From: Polytrichum commune
Taxonomy: Eukaryota; Streptophyta; Polytrichopsida; Polytrichales; Polytrichaceae
Assembly (NCBI GenBank): GCA_950295325.1
Contig: OX485804.1
Span: forward strand, 44,320,429-44,380,428
Length of the DNA: 60,000 bases
Reading direction: 5' to 3'
Position 1 is the stretch's first letter, and the number at the start of each line of letters is the position of its first letter. Made by a program: the position numbers and the translations under genes. The notes beneath the pieces are model-generated. The model searched no databases. It saw only the letters and a list, made by a program, of their open reading frames with translations, and was not told the origin of the DNA. This document shows positions 48,368 to 59,871 of the stretch, in pieces.

Positions 48368-49807
48368 AGAGCATTTCACTTATTAGATCGAAGTTGAAAT
48401 TACAACTCTAATGTACTTTGTGCAAAAATTGGTTTAAACACCGACCGACGTTTCTTATGTCGGTTGTGTAACATAAGCTTAACAATGTTATCCATTTCAT
48501 GTAAGATTCCATGTAGGTTTCTTTGTCCATTCAAACCTCCAAGGTCCCATAGGCCCGTAACCTCTTTGAAGTGTACAATGAAGTGGTATGATTTGACTCT
48601 TTCCACTACAGTAGTGGCAAATTATATATTTCAATGGCCACAAGCCCTTGAGCTATAGTGTAAAGTGGTCCTTGTTGCACGTATACATAACATTAAGTAG
48701 CAATGCTGGGAGGGTATTCTTTGAGTACCTGCAATATTACCTCAACAAGAAGGGAAAAGCTTGCAAAGCAAGGTGAATGAATGGATAATTAATCAAATAT
48801 AGTAGCTTCAAAAAAGTATCAAAGAGGTTTCCAATGCGGGTTGTCATGAGACTTTCCAAAAAGTGCAACTACCTTTTTGACCTGAACAACTTTCCCGTTG
48901 CTTTATAACTATTTAGATTTGTTTAGATCGTAATTTAGCCTAGATTAAAACCTTTCCCACCACTTGGCATTAGTTTTGTCCTAGAAACCAACATAATTAA
49001 TTATAGGCATTGAAAGTGACTACCCAAATAAATTAAAAATAACATGAGTATAACTCAACAGTAGTGTTGCCTTTGCTCTTGAAAGAGCATCAAACCGGCA
49101 CATGTCAGTTTGATGCTTTTTTGAGAAGGTCGTTCCGGGCTTGCAATGTAATGTCATTCAACCTCGTTTCCTATGAAGCAACATCTTTATAAAAAAAATT
49201 CCATGTATGATATTTATGGAATATTGTCGAGGTGCGTCCACAAATTCAAAGGATATATTTGAATACTTTGAGTATGAGCACCAACAAGTGTTATATATTT
49301 TAACATTATTTTCAAATTACAAGTATAAATGGTAAAAAAAAAAAAAAAAAAGAAGAAGAAGAAGAAGAAAAAAGTCATGGTTGAAGGGGGGGGGGGGATT
49401 CTAACACCTAGCATAACCACAACCACGACCATGTCCCAATTGTAAACAACCCTTTAGTATGACACTACCTATGTACAATATACATCCACATACTCACCTC
49501 TAGTTTCAATTGTGGACCCCTTTTAAAAATATCCCATAGATATTTACAATAAGAGGTTCTATATAAAGGTGCCACATGAGTCCTTTAGAAGATGAATGCA
49601 TATGAACAGTTTTATAAAAGCAAGTAGATATTACCATCCCTCCCACCCTCTCATCCTATATAGTTGTTCCCTATGAGGGGGGTGGCTTAAACCCAAGGCT
49701 TTACCCCATATCCCATGGGAACTCCGAGGTTAACCAACCTAAGGCATGGATAGTATTTGGTTGAGTACCCTTCCTACCACTTGATTTATCATGTAACTAA
49801 CCACTTA
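48368..49807. other. Intergenic, MITE remnant and simple repeats
   Basis: Contains a family A right-end remnant (48633-48672). It also holds an AGCATCAAAC / GTTTGATGCT hairpin followed by T-rich DNA (49086-49122), poly(A) and GAA repeats (49334-49370), and a 12-G run (49386-49397). No gene seen. Confidence 0.5.
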
Positions 49808-50305
49808 AGGCCACTTCACACACGAGACTAAGAGCTTGTGACCATTACACTTCAAGCACTCTCATTGGTGGAAAAGGCGGAGCCGGTCCAACTTCGCTTC
49901 ACACTACGCTTGAGGGACCAACGGAGTATGTAATGCAAGATGGATGTAAAGTCTACATGGACTCCTACATGGCATCCAATTGATAATGTTTCACGGTCAC
50001 TTAGATTATTCTCAGAAACCACTTCTTAGAGATAGGCCTTACACAAAATTGGGAGACCATGGCACTCCGAGCGCTCACAACCGTTGTATTGTTCTATTTT
50101 ATCATGTGTGAGGACCCGCGTGAATAAAAATTCATTGAAGTAGTATTTGGTTGAGGGCCCGGTCACATAGGACTTCACACTACACTTGAGGATACGTGAC
50201 CACACTACATGGTTTTGGAGGTGTGTTGGGACGGCTTTTGGACACTTTCTTTTGGGCTCTCACAATTTCGTGGTTACGACTCTTGGCTCCTGCGTGAAGT
50301 AGCCC
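49808..50305. mobile_element. Tourist-like MITE, family A copy 2 (498 bp)
   Basis: Same orientation as copy 1, flanked by TTA at 49805-49807 and 50306-50308. Left TIR AGGCCACTTCACACACGAG; right TIR (inverted) GGGCTACTTCACGCAGGAG. It aligns with copy 1 over its whole length. Confidence 0.9.
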
Positions 50306-50308
50306 TTA

Positions 50309-51588
50309 TTGTCCATCCCATTCATTGTGGGGGTATCCAGGTGATTTGCATATTTCAACCAATCATGTGGGAATCCAGGTGCTTGCCTTTGGGGGAGATA
50401 GGTGTCAGCCCGATTTTTTCGTGCATCTTCAGGTTTGAAGGAGGCAATAGTCTTCATGGGTGCTCTAATTCTCATGATGTATGTTATGGAAATACAGATA
50501 GACTTACACCAACTCGAAGATGAAGCAACTTCATATTTCACGTTGGTGGCAACATCATAGTCGTTTCTTCTCCTTGACCTCTCTGCTCTCTTCCTTCCTT
50601 ATGCTTTCTGGGGGTCTTTCCTTGCCCTTGTAAATAAATTATGTTTCATAACACCTACTGAGGGGATGATAGTAAAAACCTCCCCTATATGTTGGATGTT
50701 GATTCATCCCAATTCAAACTCACTTGACTAATTCAAGGTGTTTAATCCCGATTTGGGGGTTAGTTTGGTTTTAATTAGCAATTCCTTGACTTTACAATGG
50801 TAATCAACATTTTTAGCTTGGTTCACGCCCCTCCACGCCCTACAATATGTGTTGTGAAAATTCATCCCTCATATACATTGTGTTAACTGAAGCTCTCGTA
50901 AGTTCCAAGATTATGACAATTCTAGAGTTATTTGTAAAGTTCCCCAAAGAGGAACGAACACGTGGGTTACATGATCCTTCTTTGAGGAAACTTTCTATAA
51001 AGAGCTTGTTAGCTTGTTAGCTCGTTGGCCATTAGATCCTATTTTGAAAGCTAGGTGAAATTTTGGGGATCTCCTCTCTTCATCACCTCTCAAACTTTGA
51101 GAGAATTATAAGATCTAAAATAGAATATGCACATGGGATCTGATGTCCTAAATTTTGCATCTGACCAATGCAAGACAAAGCTTGGCCCACCCATCCTCAT
51201 AGGACAAGCTAAAAAACATGATTTTAATAGACTGACACCATTCTTTGTAAATGATATTTTAAGCATTAAAAACTTGGATGACTTTGTGTTAAATTCTCAT
51301 AAACCTAGGGTTTGGGAGACAACAAGCCATAGTTTCATCTACTTTACTTTACAAATAACTCTTATATATTAACCGGATGTATTACCGCATGTGAAATCTC
51401 GGTGTTTAGGCTCCCAATTTTTCAATTCGGTCTTTGCTAGGTGTGTTTGCCGGCATCAACCCAAGAAACTTGGGAAAGGATAAGTGTATAGCGTCAACAT
51501 GGTATGGTGGTCGCCATGTGGCACCCCCCTATAGGAAGGTTGCACACGTAATCTAGTCAGCAACTTATTAGTCATACTTGGGGCCACT
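50309..51588. other. Intergenic between two MITE A copies
   Basis: No gene recognised. Small ORFs (50209-50523 overlapping the MITE, 51127-51372) lack similarity. The region contains TTAGCTTGTTAGCTCGTT-type simple repeats. Confidence 0.4.
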
Positions 51589-51591
51589 TTA

Positions 51592-52092
51592 GGGCCACTT
51601 CACACACGGGCCAAGAGCCGTGACCACGAAATTGTGAGAGCCCAAAAGAAAGTGTCCAAAGGCCATCCCAACTCACCTCCAAAATCATGTAGTGTGGTCA
51701 CGGGCCCTCAAGTGTAGTGTGAAGTCATATGTGATCGGGCCCTCAATTAAATGCTATTTCAATGAATTTCTATTCATGTGGGTCCTCACACATGATAAAA
51801 TAGAATAAATCAACGGTTGTGAGCATTCGGAGTGCCATGGTCTCCTGGCTTTTGTGTTAGGCCTACCTCCAAGAGGTGGTTTTTGAAAATAGTCCAAGTG
51901 AGCATGAAACATGATCCATTGGATGCCATGTAGGAACCCATGTAGACTTTTACATCCATCTTGCATTCACATACTATGTTGGTCCCTCAAGGGTAGTGTG
52001 AAGTGAACTTGGACTGGCCCCGCCTTTTCCACCAATGAGAGTGGTTGAAGTGTAATGGTCATGGGCTCTCCGTCTTGAGTGTAAAGTGGCCC
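51592..52092. mobile_element. Tourist-like MITE, family A copy 3 (501 bp), inverted
   Basis: Opposite orientation to copies 1 and 2, flanked by TTA at 51589-51591 and 52093-52095. TIR GGGCCACTTCACACACGGGC at the left; GGGCCACTTTACACTCAAG (inverted) at the right. Confidence 0.9.
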
Positions 52093-52095
52093 TTA

Positions 52096-52470
52096 GACTA
52101 CAATGAAGAAGCGCATTGGTCAAGAATTTTAGGGCAATGGAGCAATATGATGGACTACGAAATGGGTTCTTCACCGGTTAGGGTTTACTCCATGGGCAAC
52201 ATTTTTCCAGTGGAGAACTTCAAGCATGCATGAAAACTGATGTGGTTACCAACACGGCAAACACTTTTTGCTATGGGAGTTCTCCAGAGGTCGAGTTTCT
52301 TGGGCAACCTCAAACCCTTGGACAATCAACTTGGCGTATAGAAAACTCCAAATTGAGGCAACTTTGTTAATGTTTCTCAATCTTGTCCGCCCTTCCAACC
52401 ATTGCCTCAAACATTCTAGTCTTGGGTGGAAATTCTTAACAAACCAGTGCACCTCTTCATTGTAGCCTAG
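52096..52470. mobile_element. 385-bp-type TIR element, family C copy 2, abutting MITE A copy 3
   Basis: Ends GACTACAATGAAGAAGCGCA and, inverted, GGCTACAATGAAGAGGTGCA. Inverted relative to copy 1. Its left end touches the TTA duplication of the MITE A copy, so one element appears to have inserted at the very edge of the other. Confidence 0.7.
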
Positions 52471-53448
52471 ATCGGGTCACGGAATGGGGTTATCTACACT
52501 AACATGTTCAAATTTGGCTGCCCCATGCTAATTTATTGACAGTACTCCACATTTTTCTGAAATTTTAATGACAACAATAAAATGCAATGATTGTGTTTTT
52601 AATGTGGTTGATACATGGATGAGTAAACAAAGTTATAAATTTATGATTTTGTTTGGATGCAATAATTACAAATATATTATACCTCTTTAGAAGTCACTTT
52701 ATCCTATGATCAAGGACCGTGACCATTAAATTTTGAGGGTCTTTGAAACCGGCATGAAGGTATTATCATAGAAAATAATAACTGCATTTTGTGTGATCAT
52801 GGACGTTCAAACGTCGTATACAGACACACACAACCGGGCTCTCAACTGAATGTGATTTCTTTATGACCTCATTCACGTGTGTTTGTCTACACAACAAGTT
52901 ATACTAAATTTAGGGTTGTAAGAATATAAAATATCATGGTCTCGCATATTAGCCATAGACGCGCCTCATTAAAACGAGCTTGCTAAAAATCTTGGTAAAT
53001 TGTGAAAATTCCTCCTTTGCATGTCATGCAATTTTTTTTTCATCCACTCAAAACTTCCTTGGTTCTTTAGGCCTTCGAGCTCTAGTGGGGGTGGTCTTGG
53101 CATTTTTCATGAATGACAAGGTTTGTACTTCAATGGTCACGGGCCCTCAAGCTCTGGTGTAGAGTGTCTTCAGTAGTAAGGACCAATATCATAAGCTTAC
53201 AACACTCGATCGTGTCTTAGGTGTTGATGGGAGGGTCAATGCTTAAGGTTTATAACCTCCACTTTTAAACCATGCCACATCATTTGTCAACTAGGCTCGG
53301 AACTAGATAGTGTCGATGGTGCGTAGGCCGTGTTTTTAGAACCAACTTTTAGGCTGAGCTAAAGTCAAGTTGGAAGGGGGCATCATCATTGTCAACTTTA
53401 TGTTGTATGTGAGCTCATTCAACATTTTGACTTTCATAACTATTGTAC
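52471..53448. other. Intergenic with a family A right-end remnant
   Basis: A GGGCCCTCAAGCTCTGGTGT motif at 53140-53159 marks a decayed family A end. No gene seen. Confidence 0.4.
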
Positions 53449-53781
53449 ATACCGTAACACCATAGCAGGTTCATCACCTGGCGAACGAATATTTATTTAT
53501 TTTGAAAAAATAAGGTTCGTTTGCTTAAAATAGATTTTTTTGAAATTTGTTCTTCTATTTTGAGGAAAAAAAATAATTCGTCTTGGAACAGAGTAGATGT
53601 ACCGGGATGACAACTTAAATTGATTTTTTCAACAGAGTCTGCTTCACCCAACTTTCTGGATTTTCGTTCTTTTCATAATGTAATTTTCCATAATTTCGTT
53701 CTTCATGGCCTGGAATTTCTGATTTTTTTTGTTTTTTTTTTGGAATTATTTAAGAACGAACCTGCTATGGTGTTACGGTAT
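53449..53781. mobile_element. 333-bp Stowaway-like MITE (TA flanks)
   Basis: A perfect 24-bp inverted repeat lies at 53449-53472 and 53758-53781; its core is CCGTAACACCATAGCAGGTT. If TA is the duplication, the element spans 53453-53777 with TIR beginning CCGTAACACC. It is A/T-rich inside, with long T runs and no ORF of note. The perfect arms suggest recent activity. It fits a Tc1/mariner-type MITE. Confidence 0.8.
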
Positions 53782-56234
53782 CTAATCTTATCACACACAA
53801 AAATTACAAACGTCCCAATTGCATCGGTGGACTCCTTTAATTGGGCTTGCAATTCAATGCGATGGAATTATGTTATTTATGCTATTACATTTGTCTCTTA
53901 ATGTACGGAAACTACGCTAAATATTGTATTCGATGTTACCAATTATACTTGTCTTGCTCAACACTAATTATACACCAATTATAGATTCTCAATGTTGCAA
54001 TTACTGTCACTTACAACGTGCTTTCCATCCAAATTTCAATCATCCATGATAATGATCCATTACATAAATCTTAGGATGCATAATATACCAACAGTGGATG
54101 AACTAAAAGTAAATTGAGATGTCTATATTTGTAAACTTATATATAAGAAGTGTCATTAGCAGATACCTAGTATAGCATGTGGCCCCATTGTGGGCACTTC
54201 CAACTTCACACACATACATACATATATGACCGTTGGATTAGCTTAATAAATGCCTCCTTTGCTAAGCAATTGCTAATAGCAAAGATTTGTTATTCAAGTT
54301 TCATATGAGGAATCCACATGCAAATTTTATAGGAGGTCGATGTAAAGAGTTTCTATATCTCTAATTGACCACATAAGTTTTTTCATGCGTTTTCACACTT
54401 AAAGGATATTTTGCCTTTACACGTGATCATTGTGGAAAATGTATTGTCATTTGCCTTGTTAAATTGTAAATTCATCCCTCTTTCCCCAACATGTATAAGA
54501 TGAGGGTTTGTTTGGACATTGGGATGACACGTGTTACAATGAGATTGCACAATGTATACAATAAACATTCTAGGTTTGATTGTGAAGATGATTAGGATGG
54601 CCTATGTGATCATTCAGATAGGCATAAAATCTTCACTTTGGACTTCTCATGACTTTTGCATCCCAACTCAATATTTGATTATTGAAATCACAATCTTTGT
54701 GAATCACAATTGTTTACAGGTTGAGTTAATTTCCCAGGGCATTCCAATGGTCATAATTGTATGTGGAGTTGGAAATAAGTATAGTGTCCAAATTGTTGGT
54801 GCATCCCCTATCCAAACCTGATTAATTAGCAAGTACAACCATATCTCATGTCAAATAGATTTAGCAAAAGAAAATATAGAACAAACAAACAAACAAGATA
54901 TCCATGTTTGAATAATATAACAATGCTTCATTCCCTAGCCATGTGGCTCAAATGCAAATATGTGATTGCACAAATGCAAAGGAAAAATTATCATGTTGAA
55001 GAAGGTTGCTTTCTCATGTGCAATCACATTCTGTTACTCCATAATACATATGTTGCACTCACTCGTCCATTTGGTGGTTGCCTTCCATTTTCAAGCATCA
55101 TAGTGTTACGGTAACTGGAGTCATTACACTACTTGCTACAAGCATCTAAGGTAAGTGAGTCTTAAACAAACACTTTTTTGTTATACATTCACATCTTGTA
55201 GGCAACAAAACACAAAATTAATTTTAGATGCCCATAGCTATTTTCCCTAGATTTTAGCAGTTCTTTTTATATTCATATTATTTGTCAAAGTGAATACTCT
55301 CATTCTTATTGAACGATCATATACCTCCCAACACAAGCACTTATGTTGACTATATATTGAGCTTAGTATGGTTAACAAATTCTAAGCACGCACGTAGTCC
55401 GTTCTATGTTTAAACATATATATTTTTGGTGCCAATTCTTAAATCTTGACCTAACCACACACCGCTCAAATACAATGTCCATTTAACATGAGTAACTAAA
55501 TCAATCCCGCTTCCCTTGTTCCCATGTTGGTTCAAGTTCACTTGCAAATGCTGCATCCTCCTTGTGGTTCACATGGGTATGTTACGTACATCTCAGTCCC
55601 ATACAATGTATGAGGGCCTTGTGTGGCCATTCTTCTCAATCAAACAATGAGTGGTATAATAGCAAGGCTTATAGTTACAAATGGACACCAATATGACATG
55701 TGTTATAAATAGGTTCAACTAGATATGCTCAAAATGCATAGATATTATAGATTTATTGTTAATACAATCGAGGAGGCATGTGTTTGTCACTTGGAGAGAA
55801 GAGAAACTACGTTTCAACCTCCTATTACTTTTGCATGGCAACCCTAACTTTGAAATTGGAAATGACAATTTGTGCGATTCCGCAATATTTAACCAAATGA
55901 GACATTTTCATATTCAATCCAACTACCAACTTTGAAGTCTGTGGGGTTGGAAATGCCCCATAATGATAAGGGTTGGATTGTATCCTCAAAATGTGAGCAC
56001 CATTTAAGACTCAATTGTCAAAACATTTGAGAAGGCCTATATATCTTACCACTTACAAAGAAGAGGAACTTCATTCCAACCTCCTATTACTTTTGCATCA
56101 CGACAATCTATGTGGTTCACGTACATATATATGCTAACCATACGAGACAATGATTTCCAATTTTATCCAACGATCAAAACTAAATATCGAGTTGGACGTG
56201 CCCACGGTAGAGCCATAAACCTCCAAAATACAAC
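53782..56234. other. Intergenic with foldback arm and a duplicated 250-bp segment
   Basis: Family B left arm at about 55320-55490. Segments near 55765-55870 and 56010-56110 repeat the order GAGAAGAGGAAACT-like, CAACCTCCTATTACTTTTGC, so a tandem duplication of about 250 bp is present. No gene seen. Confidence 0.45.
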
Positions 56235-57020
56235 ATGTTAAAACCAATACACATTGATTTTGAGAATGTCCACCACCTTAACATTAGGCTCATGTGTTCA
56301 TCTACAACTATATTTCTAGAGCCTTATAACTTTCGTCTACATGCATTCAAAGAGGACATACTTCGGTGCATTCGAATCCCCCGTCAATTGCTAATGATCA
56401 AAAGCATCTTAAGCTTAGTAGATAAACTTAACGTTCAAAATGTTTGAGCACTTCTACCTCAGTGCCCCCAATTACCACTAACATGTTGAATCATTATAAC
56501 TTTTGCCTACATGATTCAAAAAGGATACACTTTGGTGCATTGGAATCCTCTTTTAGATGCTAATTAATCAAAGACATTAAAAACTCAACATTAAATACTT
56601 TGAAGCCTGATACCTTTTTACCTACATGATTCAAACAGAGCATGCTTTGGTGAGTTGGAATCCCCTTTCCATTACTAACAAAAAACAAAAAAACAAAAAA
56701 TCTTAAACTTAGTAATTAGTGCCCTCAATTTCCACTAAAACTTTGAAGCCTCATAACTTTTGCCAATAATGATTCAAATAAAACATCCTTTGGTGCGTTG
56801 GAATACCCTTCTAGATGCTAACAAGAAACGTGCAGAACTTAGTAGACAAACTCAACGTTTTTAAACGAGGGAGCACTTCTACCTTAGCGCCCCTGGCCAT
56901 TACCACTAAAACTTTAAAACCTTATAACTTATGATTACACACTTCAAATAGGACATACGTACCTTGGTGCGTTGGAATCCCCTTTCAAATCTTGCAAATA
57001 AACTCAACGTTTAGAATGAT
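56235..57020. repeat. Irregular tandem array with TTGGTGCGTTGGAATCCCCT core
   Basis: The core (TTGGTGCGTTGGAATCCCC and variants) recurs near 56362, 56538, 56647, 56788 and 56962. Each copy is preceded by CATGATTCAAA-A(G)GACAT or ATAACTTTTGCC-like words and followed by TAGATGCTAA. Spacing is 109-176 bp. Confidence 0.7.
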
Positions 57021-57236
57021 TTACCACACCCCCCTAAACAAAATTTTCCTAAAACACCATCAAAGGATCAACTAAATATAGAAAATATGCTATTTATTGC
57101 CACTTATGATTTGGATTTACACAATGTCATATCTTTTGACTCTTACATGTAATTTTTTACCAAGTAAAGTTGTGAAGGTTGGATAATGTCCAAACAACCA
57201 ATTTCACAAATAGCCAGTGACACTAAACATGAGTCT

Positions 57237-57539
57237 TTAATTATTAGTGGCCCTACTTTTGTGCACAGAAAAACACAAGAACAACAGTGGGTGCACCTGA
57301 GGAGCAGAATGATGAGTGCAGAAGGTGCCGGAAGTTCGGAGGAGGAGCTGAAGCAATAAACAAAAGGAAAAGAAAGCAAGGACCGGAGCCGAACTTAGTA
57401 GAAAGGGATTGAGGGATTGCAGGGGAGGGAGGGGGGGCCATTGACTTGGTGGCGGATCCGAGGCTTCGGAGACTCCGGGAGTGGAAGTGCCGGAGGGAGT
57501 TACTGAATCCATCACGTTGATGAACTTACTTAAGCTCAC
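57237..57539 (-). CDS. Possible first exon of a divergent minus-strand gene
   Basis: A 100-codon frame with internal Met at about 57509, rich in Pro and Ser near the start and then hydrophobic. It lies in the G/C-richer DNA that begins near 57.28 kb, head to head with the plus-strand gene start. It could be a leader or transit-peptide exon, or merely an open frame in C/T-rich DNA. No splice site or family was established. Confidence 0.25.
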   Translation of the reverse strand: MSLSKFINVMDSVTPSGTSTPGVSEASDPPPSQWPPLPPLQSLNPFLLSSAPVLAFFSFCLLLQLLLRTSGTFCTHHSAPQVHPLLFLCFSVHKSRATNN

Positions 57540-57649
57540 GCAGCAGCGGAGAAGGAGGCGCAGCCCTGGGGCGCTACCTTAAACACAGCCTCCTAGCTTC
57601 ACACGACCGCCGGAGGGCGATTCAAGCTATTCTAAGTTCATCGCCTTCT

Positions 57650-58720
57650 CTGCTTCCCTCACTACGCTGCTCAACTCCATTCCCAAACGCAGCTTGTTGA
57701 TTGCGTGCTAAGTAGCTTTATTAGCTTCAACCAGATTCTTCCAGTGTAGGTAGTTCTCGGCTCCCACGCGGCCCTCTTTTTTTTTTTTTTTTTTTTGGTC
57801 TTCGTCTGGCTACTTTGGCGATCTCGCGCTTCTCTCTCTCTCTCTCTCTTCTTCTACTACACGTGGAAATTGTTTCGTTCCCTCGCTAATAAGTTTATTT
57901 CGGAACGCAACTTGTTGGAGTTTTGTGTGTAAGAAGCTTACCAGCTTGCGATCTTGCTTCCGGCTCTCGACATTGTCTTGTACTGGCTAGGTACGGGGAA
58001 ATTATTTTGTTGCGGAAACAGCAGTTGCAGGAGGCTGTTGTAAGTTTGCCTTGCCATCTTTCCCTCGCTAGTAAGTTCATTCGCGAACACAACTCGTTTT
58101 CTTCCAGTGTAGGTAGTTCTTGGCTCCTCATATGCGACCTTCTTTGTCTGTCTGGCTACTTTGGCGATCTTGCTTTCCCGCGCTCGCCATTTTTTTGTAC
58201 CTAGCTAAGTGCAGGGAAATTCTTTCGTTGCGGAAGTGACAGCAGAAGGAAGCTACTCTAAGTTTCGCTTACTTCACTATGGAAATCAACTGGCTGATGA
58301 TTGTGTGTTAATCAGCTTATTGTCTTCAACAATATTCTTCTAGTGTAGATTGTTCTTTGCTCCGACGCGGCCTTTTAATTTTTTTAAAAAGAAGTCTTTC
58401 TGGGTAATTTGGCGATCTTGCTCTCCTTCGCTCGCCGCTCGAATGTGCAGGGAAATTTCTCCGTGGTGGAAGTGACCTCAGCACGAAGCTCTTTTCTGCT
58501 TTTCCCTCAGTTCGTTGAACGCAACTTGTTTGCGTGTGCCTAGTTTCATCGAGATTTTTTTTTCTCCAGTGTAGATAGTTTTAGCTCCGACTCTGCCTTC
58601 TTCTTCTCCTCCTGTCTGTCTAGGTAGTTTGGCGATCTTGCTTTCCTCGCAGTGTTCTGCCATTCTCCTGTACCTATAGGTACAGATATTTATTTCAGTG
58701 CGGAAACAGCAGCTGAACAG
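57650..58720 (+). repeat. Degenerate tandem repeat (about 220-360 bp) upstream of the 59.9-kb gene
   Basis: Four units share CCAGTGTAG(G/A)TAGTTC, with TAGTGTAGATTGTTC in the third (at about 57741, 58104, 58340, 58566). They also share TTTGGCGATCT(T/C)GC (about 57815, 58160, 58407, 58628) and GGAAATT-TTTCGTTG or GTGCGGAAACAGCAG blocks. Weaker GGCGAT echoes follow at 58901 and 59074. The first unit also contains T20 and (CT)10. This is probably promoter or 5' UTR. Confidence 0.75.
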
Positions 58721-59871
58721 AACAGAACAGAGCAGGGCGCAGGTGTTGCGGAGTTTAATTTTGAATTTTGGTGCCGTGTCTGCCAGGCGAGAGCGACACG
58801 TTATTTCCTCGTAACAACGTCTCACGAATAGCAGCAGTGACAGGGACGATTAATTTGCAAGGACCTTCATCTTTGTTCCTCTGTGGCTTCCTTTTGACTT
58901 TTGGCGATCCCGCGGTCGCGTGGCTTGGCATGGAGGACGATTTGGAGAGCAGGTTCGTGAGAATGGAAAAATAGGCAGGGGAAGCATGTGGTTAGGGAAT
59001 TTTATGCTCATTCCAAGACAGGATTTCGAAGGCATATTGTGTTGTTGTTGATCAGGCGTCTTTCTCTGGCTTTCGGCGATTATGCTGTCGTGTGGCTCAC
59101 GGAGGAGGCTCTGGTGAGAAAGAGAAGACAGGCGGGAAGCAGGATTTTTTTTCTCTTGGTCGATGGTGAGAACCAGAACACAGAGAGTGCAGATTTTGTG
59201 TGCATCGGGGTTTCCTCCTTCAACCCTTCATAGGCCGAGCTACTTTCACAAGTAGTAGAGATCCTGGTAAACTTTTGTTAGCATATCTCTAGCTGTGTCT
59301 GAAATTCCCTAACCATTCTCCTCTTAGGGAGGCATTCGGCATTGTGTAGGATCTTCAAATCCAACATGTGTGTAGAGAAATTTTGGTTCTCAGGCTCTCA
59401 GGCAATGTCCTTGAAGAGGACTTAGGTATTTTCTGGAAGGTTTGTAGGTTGATCGACTTGCCAGCTACTCAGCCATGAGAAAGATAACTTATAGCTGAAA
59501 GAAGTCAGATATTCAAGCGGTATATATGTTCAAAATTTCGTAGGTATTCCGATATTATTGACGGGGAGGCCTTGGATTAACTGTCTCTTCTTATTTTGAA
59601 CATAATGGACATTATTGTGCTGAAATTAGGTCTTATAATCTTTGAATTGCGCAATACATAATTTGGATTGCGCAGGGACGTCCGGATTGTGTTTTGAAGA
59701 GCTCTGCCATGTTTTCTTAAGAAGCAATTCCACTTTGGCATTCTCTAATTTTGACTAGGTTTGAAATTGGCGGGTTTTTCATTTCTGCTTTTGTCAGTTC
59801 GATTGAGGTTCGGAGCAACTCTTGCTTCTTTTTCTTGAACCGGCGCTGACTTTTTGTTCTCTCGTTGACAG
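58721..59871 (+). other. Probable 5' UTR/intron DNA of the 59.9-kb gene
   Basis: Short open frames (58768-58974, 58988-59233) have no recognisable similarity. The stretch ends in a good branch and pyrimidine context (CTTTTTGTTCTCTCGTTGACAG, core TTCTCTCGTTGACAG, ending 59871), which looks like an intron acceptor. Confidence 0.4.

Noticed and set aside
49086-49122. AGCATCAAAC/GTTTGATGCT hairpin followed by T-rich DNA as a terminator or miRNA precursor
   Set aside because: The stem is only 10 bp, there is no neighbouring gene to terminate, and it is far too short for a plant miRNA precursor.
53449-53781. CRISPR or phage-type repeat
   Set aside because: Only two copies, inverted, with A/T-rich centre and TA flanks in a plant genome; a MITE explains it.
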